Assembly (NCBI GenBank): GCA_002704755.1
Contig: PAHC01000011.1
Span: 57,745 to 121,744, forward strand
Reading direction: 5' to 3'
Source of the DNA: Rhodobiaceae bacterium
GTDB taxonomy: Bacteria > Pseudomonadota > Alphaproteobacteria > Rhizobiales > TMED25
DNA: 64,000 nucleotides
How positions within the stretch are numbered: position 1 is the first letter of the stretch; every line of letters starts with the position of its first letter. Shown here one piece after another: positions 58,483 through 64,000 of the stretch. The position numbers and the translations under genes were made by a program. A model generated the notes under the pieces. It was not told where the DNA came from, made no database searches, and was given only the letters and a program-made list of their open reading frames with translations.

Positions 58483-59442
58483 TTATGAATTGTCTATTAA
58501 ACTAGTATTTTTGTCGTAATATTGCAGTTTATCTCTAACATTACAACAATCAATTTCCATTTGTTTTTTGAGTTCTTCTTCGTTCTTAAATTTTTGATCT
58601 TCTCTTATGAAATCAATAAACTCAATTTTGACCTCTAGATTATAAATATCTCCATCGAAGTCAAAGATATAAGTTTCTAGGATATCCCCATGATCATTGA
58701 ATGTAGGGCGAGCTCCATAATAAGATGCTCCATGATATTTTTTTCCTTCCAAATAAACATTTGTTGCGTATATACCGTGCGCTAATTTAAGTGAGTCCTG
58801 AAATTCAATATTAATTGTTGGGAAGCCCATCTCAGTTCCTTTTTTCTTGCCGTGTTTTACATGACCATTTACATACCAATAATGTCCAAGTAATTTAGTT
58901 AGATTCCTGATATTACCGTTTGTTATATTAGACCTAACGAGTGAGGAGGAGTAAATCACTGAATTTATATCTTTTTGTTTCTGTATACTGTTAAAACCAA
59001 TGTTTTTTGAATTACATAGTTTTTCTAACTTTTGAACATCACCAGACCTTTCATATCCAAATCTGAAATCTTCACCTACAATCACATGATGAGCTTCTAA
59101 ATTTTTGTAAATTACTTCCAAAAAAAACTCTTCTGGGCTCATTTTTGATAAACTTTTATCAAAATTTAACTCAAACAAAACATCGATATTAAGTTTTTCT
59201 AAAATTTCGATTTTGATAGCATCTGTTGTTACTTGATGAAAATTTTTTAAACCACCAAAATAAGCTTTTGGATGAGGATCAAAAGTAATAATACCAGATT
59301 TTTTATCCTCAGCATTGGCAATTTCTAATACTTTATTAAGAAGATGTTTGTGGCCAAGATGTATGCCATCAAAATTACCTATAGCAATGACACTTTTTTT
59401 GCACATGTCAGGAATATTGGTATAACCATTAATTATATGCAT
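58483..59442 (-). CDS. ribF: Bifunctional riboflavin kinase/FMN adenylyltransferase
   Basis: Makes FMN then FAD. It has 319 residues from ATG 59442 (MHIINGY), 4 bases after the HAD gene stop; a longer frame reaches 59484. The nucleotidyltransferase half has IGNFDGIHLGHKHLL and ITFDPHPKAYFGG, and the riboflavin kinase half has GHVKHGKKKGTEMGFPTINI and YHGASYYGARPTFND (about 215-265). It precedes ileS, the standard order. Confidence 0.94.
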   Translation of the reverse strand: MHIINGYTNIPDMCKKSVIAIGNFDGIHLGHKHLLNKVLEIANAEDKKSGIITFDPHPKAYFGGLKNFHQVTTDAIKIEILEKLNIDVLFELNFDKSLSKMSPEEFFLEVIYKNLEAHHVIVGEDFRFGYERSGDVQKLEKLCNSKNIGFNSIQKQKDINSVIYSSSLVRSNITNGNIRNLTKLLGHYWYVNGHVKHGKKKGTEMGFPTINIEFQDSLKLAHGIYATNVYLEGKKYHGASYYGARPTFNDHGDILETYIFDFDGDIYNLEVKIEFIDFIREDQKFKNEEELKKQMEIDCCNVRDKLQYYDKNTSLIDNS

Positions 59443-59446
59443 ATCA

Positions 59447-60313
59447 TCACTTAAGCTCAGTTTGTATATATCGTGGTTCTTCACTCAAAGAAAAATTGGA
59501 ACTGATATAATCTCTTATCATATCTATATCAATTTTTGAACTATGGTTTTTGTTAACAATATCATTTTTATGGACACCATTAAGAATAAACATTGAGTCT
59601 ATCTTAAAATTGTCTGCACCAGAAATATCAGTATGCAACCCATCTCCGATTGCAAGAATATCTGATTTACTAATTAAATTTTTTTGTCTCTTATTAGCTT
59701 CATCTAAAGCCAACTCGTAAATGGGTTTGAATGGTTTACCAAAATAACTAACTTCCCCCCCCAACTGATTATACCTTTGGGCGATCAGTCCAGCACAGGG
59801 TAATTTAATTTCTCCTCTATGGACATACAAATCTGGATTTGCACAATGTATCTTAATATTTCTATCCAAGAGGGTGTTCAATAACTCTTCATAATCATTC
59901 AGCGTTTCGGTATATTCATCAAAAAATCCAGTACAAATACATTCTGAGCACGACTTTTGATCTGCAAAATTCAAATCCAGATCAGAAAAGAGTGAGTAAT
60001 CTTTTTTTGGCCCAATATGAAAGATGGATTTGTCAGCAATAGAACAAATCCAGTTGTAACTACAATCACCAGATGTAACAATATTTTCACAAATTGATTT
60101 ATCTATACCCATATTTAATAGATATTCCCTTATAACTGAAGACCTTCTTGGTGCATTAGTAATCAAGAAAACTAAACCTCCTTGCCTCTGAAAATCCCTC
60201 AAAAATTCAACAGCTTTTGGGTAATAATCTTTGCCATTATGAATAACACCCCAAATATCACAAAGGATAAGTTTATAATTTTTGTGAAGATCACTTTTCT
60301 TTGGAATTATCAT
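59447..60313 (-). CDS. HAD-IIA (class II NagD-like) phosphatase, TIGR01459-type
   Basis: A 288-residue HAD hydrolase from ATG 60313; an extension to TTG 60349 is unlikely to be translated. It has the nucleophile motif LCDIWGVIHNGKDYYP (about residue 20), LITNAPRRSS (motif II), GKPFKPIYELAL (motif III) and AIGDGLHTDISGADN (motif IV, about 235). This subgroup is regular in alphaproteobacteria next to ribF. It dephosphorylates a small substrate, not identified. Divergent from groES across 215 bases. Confidence 0.88.
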   Translation of the reverse strand: MIIPKKSDLHKNYKLILCDIWGVIHNGKDYYPKAVEFLRDFQRQGGLVFLITNAPRRSSVIREYLLNMGIDKSICENIVTSGDCSYNWICSIADKSIFHIGPKKDYSLFSDLDLNFADQKSCSECICTGFFDEYTETLNDYEELLNTLLDRNIKIHCANPDLYVHRGEIKLPCAGLIAQRYNQLGGEVSYFGKPFKPIYELALDEANKRQKNLISKSDILAIGDGLHTDISGADNFKIDSMFILNGVHKNDIVNKNHSSKIDIDMIRDYISSNFSLSEEPRYIQTELK

Positions 60314-60428
60314 AAGCGTGTGCAATAAGTTATCAAATAACAATAACAAACATAATCTTTATAAATTAATAATTCAATAATTGTTAAATTGTAACAAAAT
60401 CAATTTTATTTGAATAATTCTATCAATA

Positions 60429-60450
60429 TCTATTGACAAATATCAATAGA
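60429..60450. promoter_or_regulatory. Inverted repeat TCTATTGA-N6-TCAATAGA over the groESL -35
   Basis: Perfect 8-base arms (60429-60436 and 60443-60450) separated by 6 bases overlap the -35 hexamer TTGACA. This is distinct from the CIRCE element downstream. It may be an operator for a second regulator, or chance in AT-rich sequence. Confidence 0.45.
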
Positions 60451-60461
60451 ATCCATATATC
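60433..60461 (+). promoter_or_regulatory. Sigma-70-type promoter of groES-groEL
   Basis: TTGACA (60433-60438) and TATATC (60456-60461) are spaced by exactly 17 bases, the best promoter match seen in the window. The expected transcription start (about 60468) falls at the first base of the CIRCE element, ideal for repression by HrcA. The rest of the 60314-60528 gap holds nothing else recognised. Confidence 0.78.
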
Positions 60462-60468
60462 AGAATTG

Positions 60469-60495
60469 TTGGCACTCTAATAGGGTGAGTGCTAC
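60469..60495. promoter_or_regulatory. CIRCE element (HrcA operator) upstream of groES
   Basis: The sequence is TTGGCACTC, nine bases, then GAGTGCTAC. It matches the CIRCE consensus TTAGCACTC-N9-GAGTGCTAA with one difference in each arm. It predicts heat-inducible control of groESL through the HrcA repressor, whose gene is not in this window. Confidence 0.93.
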
Positions 60496-60528
60496 TTAAT
60501 TATCAATTAAAAAATTGGAGATTTGAAT

Positions 60529-60816
60529 ATGAGCTTTCGTCCATTGCATGATCGCGTTTTAGTACGTCGAGTAGATGAAGATGAAAAAACATCTGGTGGT
60601 ATTATTATCCCAGACACAGCAAAAGAAAAACCAAGCCAGGGTGAAGTTGTTTCTGTTGGTCCAGGTGAAAGAGATGACTCTGGAAAGAGAGTAACTCTTG
60701 ATGTGAAACCAGGTGACAAAGTTTTATTTGGCAAATGGTCAGGTACAGAAGTTAAAGTCGGTGATGAAGAACTCTTAATAATGAAAGAGTCTGACATCAT
60801 TGGCATAGTAGAATAA
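60529..60816 (+). CDS. groES: Co-chaperonin GroES
   Basis: A 95-residue cap of the GroEL chamber. It has [31 protein letters not shown] (the mobile loop) and [12 protein letters not shown]. The ATG at 60529 has GGAG 8 bases upstream; the TTG at 60523 is too close to that ribosome site. It is followed by groEL after 22 bases. Controlled by the CIRCE site just upstream. Confidence 0.97.
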   Translation: MSFRPLHDRVLVRRVDEDEKTSGGIIIPDTAKEKPSQGEVVSVGPGERDDSGKRVTLDVKPGDKVLFGKWSGTEVKVGDEELLIMKESDIIGIVE

Positions 60817-60820
60817 TTAA

Positions 60821-62488
<1,668 letters not shown>

Positions 62489-62520
62489 TTGCCCATAACC
62501 AATACTAAGGTTAAATAACA

Positions 62521-62553
62521 AAAAACCCTCTCATTATGAGAGGGTTTTTTTTA
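62521..62553. terminator. Bidirectional intrinsic terminator between groEL and hisG
   Basis: An 8-bp GC-containing stem CCCTCTCA/TGAGAGGG (62526-62533 with 62537-62544) with loop TTA is flanked by AAAAA on the left and eight T on the right. The A tract makes it work in both directions, ending groESL and the convergent hisG, whose stop codon is at its right edge. Confidence 0.9.
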
Positions 62554-63291
62554 TTCCGATAAAATTATTTTAAATTTCTGAATATTTTTCTCAGAACATT
62601 TTAACTTACTGAGTAAATTTTCAAGTAGACTCAACTTTTCTTCATTCCATGTTGTATTTAAAGCACCAAACAAACACGCCTGACTTCTTAATAGTGTTCC
62701 TAAGTCAATTCTTTTAAGTTGATTTGCCTTCAACGTAGATCCCGTGCTTGTGATATCAATTATTATTTCAGATGATCCATATGCTGGGGCACCTTCAGTG
62801 GCTCCATGACTGTCCACAAGCAGATAATCAGAATAGCCAAGTGCTTCAAAAAAATTACGTGAAATATTTGGGTATTTTGTTGCTATTCTCAGACGTTTCT
62901 TATTCTTAATCCGAAAATCATAAATGACATCTTCAAGATCAGTTATTGATTTTACATCTATCCAGCTTGACGGAACCGCAACAACCACATCTGCAAACCC
63001 AAAGCCTAATTCCATTAAATTAAAAATACAATCTTTAGGCTCATAAATATATTCTTCAATTAAATCTAAACCCGTTATCCCTAAATCAATAGAACCCTTT
63101 TGAAGCTCATACGAAATCTCTTTTGGAGATAGAAAAATAATATCGATATTCTCAATACCAACCATTTTACCGGTATATTCACGCTCACCATTTCCTCTTT
63201 GGATTTTTAGACCTGAATTTAAGAAGATTTCTTCAGTATCTTTTTGAAGCCTACCTTTATTTGGGATGCCAATAATCAAATTCTCAGCCAT
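62551..63291 (-). CDS. hisG: ATP phosphoribosyltransferase catalytic subunit, short form HisG
   Basis: The first step of histidine synthesis. It has 246 residues, the short form that lacks the C-terminal regulatory domain and needs HisZ, whose gene lies just upstream. Motifs: IGIPNKGRLQKDTEE (N-terminus), ELQKGSIDLGITGLDLIEE (about 65-83), ATKYPNISRNFFEAL and EIIIDITSTGSTLKAN (PRPP loop, about 175-190). The ATG overlaps the end of hisZ by 8 bases, so the two are coupled. Confidence 0.95.
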   Translation of the reverse strand: MAENLIIGIPNKGRLQKDTEEIFLNSGLKIQRGNGEREYTGKMVGIENIDIIFLSPKEISYELQKGSIDLGITGLDLIEEYIYEPKDCIFNLMELGFGFADVVVAVPSSWIDVKSITDLEDVIYDFRIKNKKRLRIATKYPNISRNFFEALGYSDYLLVDSHGATEGAPAYGSSEIIIDITSTGSTLKANQLKRIDLGTLLRSQACLFGALNTTWNEEKLSLLENLLSKLKCSEKNIQKFKIILSE

Positions 63292-64000
63292 CTAATTTCC
63301 CTGAATATAATAATCGATCAATGTATATTGAACAACCAACTGCAGGTATTGGTTTTGTTGAACCCAATTCTTCAAAAATTTTATCATACCTACCGCCAAT
63401 CGCTATTGGGTCGCTTATTGGTGTTTTTGTGTTGTTTATTTCAAAAATTAAACCAGTGTAATATTCAGCTTTTCGTGATAAATTTGTTTTAAATTGAATA
63501 TTATCTAGAGGTATATTTATATCCTTAAGGGATTTAATTCGATTTTCCAACTCAATGATTGTATTTTTAAGATCAAGAGTATACTTATCCGCAAACTCTG
63601 ATAGTTCAATGATACAACTATTGATATCACCTGTTATTGATAAAAATTCAGAAATTTCATTGATTGTTTTTTGATCTATCTCACTTGTGTTATTTGACTC
63701 TAATTTATCCAAATAATTATTTACGATTTCATCTGGTTCCCTGCCAGAAAATATTGAAACATTTTCTTCTCCTAGTAATGACTCAATAAACCTAGTGCTG
63801 CCCAATGATCCATTTTTGTACTGAGCAATCAAGTCTTCATGTTTTCCTGCATCAAACTGTCTTTTAATTAGTGTCTGAAGAGCATCTTTAATTTTGACAT
63901 TATCAAGACCATTCCAATATAAACGTATTATTTTATTAAACAGATATTTGCTGAGATTTAAGTTTTCTAAAAATTGATAAAATATTGATACATCACTAAT
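63284..64000 (-). CDS. hisZ: ATP phosphoribosyltransferase regulatory subunit HisZ, N-terminus outside window
   Basis: A HisRS-like regulatory partner of the short HisG, without synthetase activity. The frame is open from the window edge (239 codons, 238 residues to the stop). Visible segments are SLGSTRFIESLLGEE, the FKTNLSRKAEYYTGLIFEI motif (HisRS-like YYTG), and IAIGGRYDKIFEELGSTKP followed by AVGCSIYIDRLL. The 5' end, with motif 1, is missing because of the window edge and not because of truncation. Confidence 0.92.
   Translation of the reverse strand: MSDVSIFYQFLENLNLSKYLFNKIIRLYWNGLDNVKIKDALQTLIKRQFDAGKHEDLIAQYKNGSLGSTRFIESLLGEENVSIFSGREPDEIVNNYLDKLESNNTSEIDQKTINEISEFLSITGDINSCIIELSEFADKYTLDLKNTIIELENRIKSLKDINIPLDNIQFKTNLSRKAEYYTGLIFEINNTKTPISDPIAIGGRYDKIFEELGSTKPIPAVGCSIYIDRLLYSGKLDG

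Overview
This is a strongly AT-rich, very gene-dense stretch of bacterial core chromosome. Gene content and order point to an alphaproteobacterium. The evidence is the mutY / dciA (DUF721) / dsbA-like / smc neighbourhood, a split ATP synthase F0 operon with b and b' subunits, the ctaC-ctaD-ctaB-coxF-ctaG-ctaE cytochrome oxidase cluster running into DUF983-surf1-thrC-M16 peptidase, glyQ-glyS-ppdK, a CcrM-type adenine methyltransferase, DUF2093 next to xseA, and a DUF3035 (BamF-type) lipoprotein next to lspA. Low G+C, gaps of usually under 100 bases and many 4-base start/stop overlaps suggest a streamlined, probably marine lineage (AEGEAN-169/HIMB59-like, PS1-like or similar). Placing it more exactly would need phylogeny. 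I saw no rRNA, tRNA, CRISPR array, insertion sequence or prophage.

Layout. 1-4853: 5' part of an acuI/yhdH-type reductase on the minus strand, ygfZ, then the NAD operon nadA-nadB-nadC. 4857-11403 (minus): trmN6-like methyltransferase, glyQ, glyS, ppdK. 11479-19197: ispB, ispE, ETF-ubiquinone oxidoreductase, a uracil-DNA-glycosylase-fold protein, moaB, rnhB, ccrM, mutY. 19249-26381 (plus): dciA, dsbA-like, smc, atpI, then atpB-E-F'-F after an intrinsic terminator. 26384-30837: lipoprotein, ispH-thrB-rnhA, DsbD N-domain protein, GNAT. 30853-39700 (minus): terminal oxidase and assembly factors with thrC and an M16 peptidase. 39888-47642: IalB-like and glycine-zipper envelope proteins, Bcr-type MFS, gshA, rsmE, ubiA, waaA-lpxK. 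47662-54189: DUF2093, xseA, purD, tadA, rluB, rsmD, mutL. 54217-60313 (minus): bamF, lspA, ileS, ribF, HAD phosphatase. 60429-64000: CIRCE-controlled groES-groEL, then hisG and the 5'-truncated hisZ on the other strand.

The genes are nearly all housekeeping: NAD, isoprenoid/quinone, heme A/oxidase, lipid A, glutathione and threonine synthesis, mismatch and base-excision repair, RNA modification, chaperonin. I found no convincing new accessory system. What stands out is a set of lesions and degenerations in conserved genes. smc and lpxK are each split by a -1 frameshift at a run of 9-10 A. nadC carries an in-frame TGA at a conserved glycine. ispH has no canonical start codon in frame. IleRS has lost most of its C-terminal zinc-binding cysteines, and the UDG-like protein has lost its Fe-S cysteines. 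Some non-coding signals are also clear: a CIRCE element with an additional dyad over the groESL -35, a terminator plus 16-base palindrome between atpI and atpB, a LexA-like palindrome in front of mutL, and the 51-codon coxF gene.
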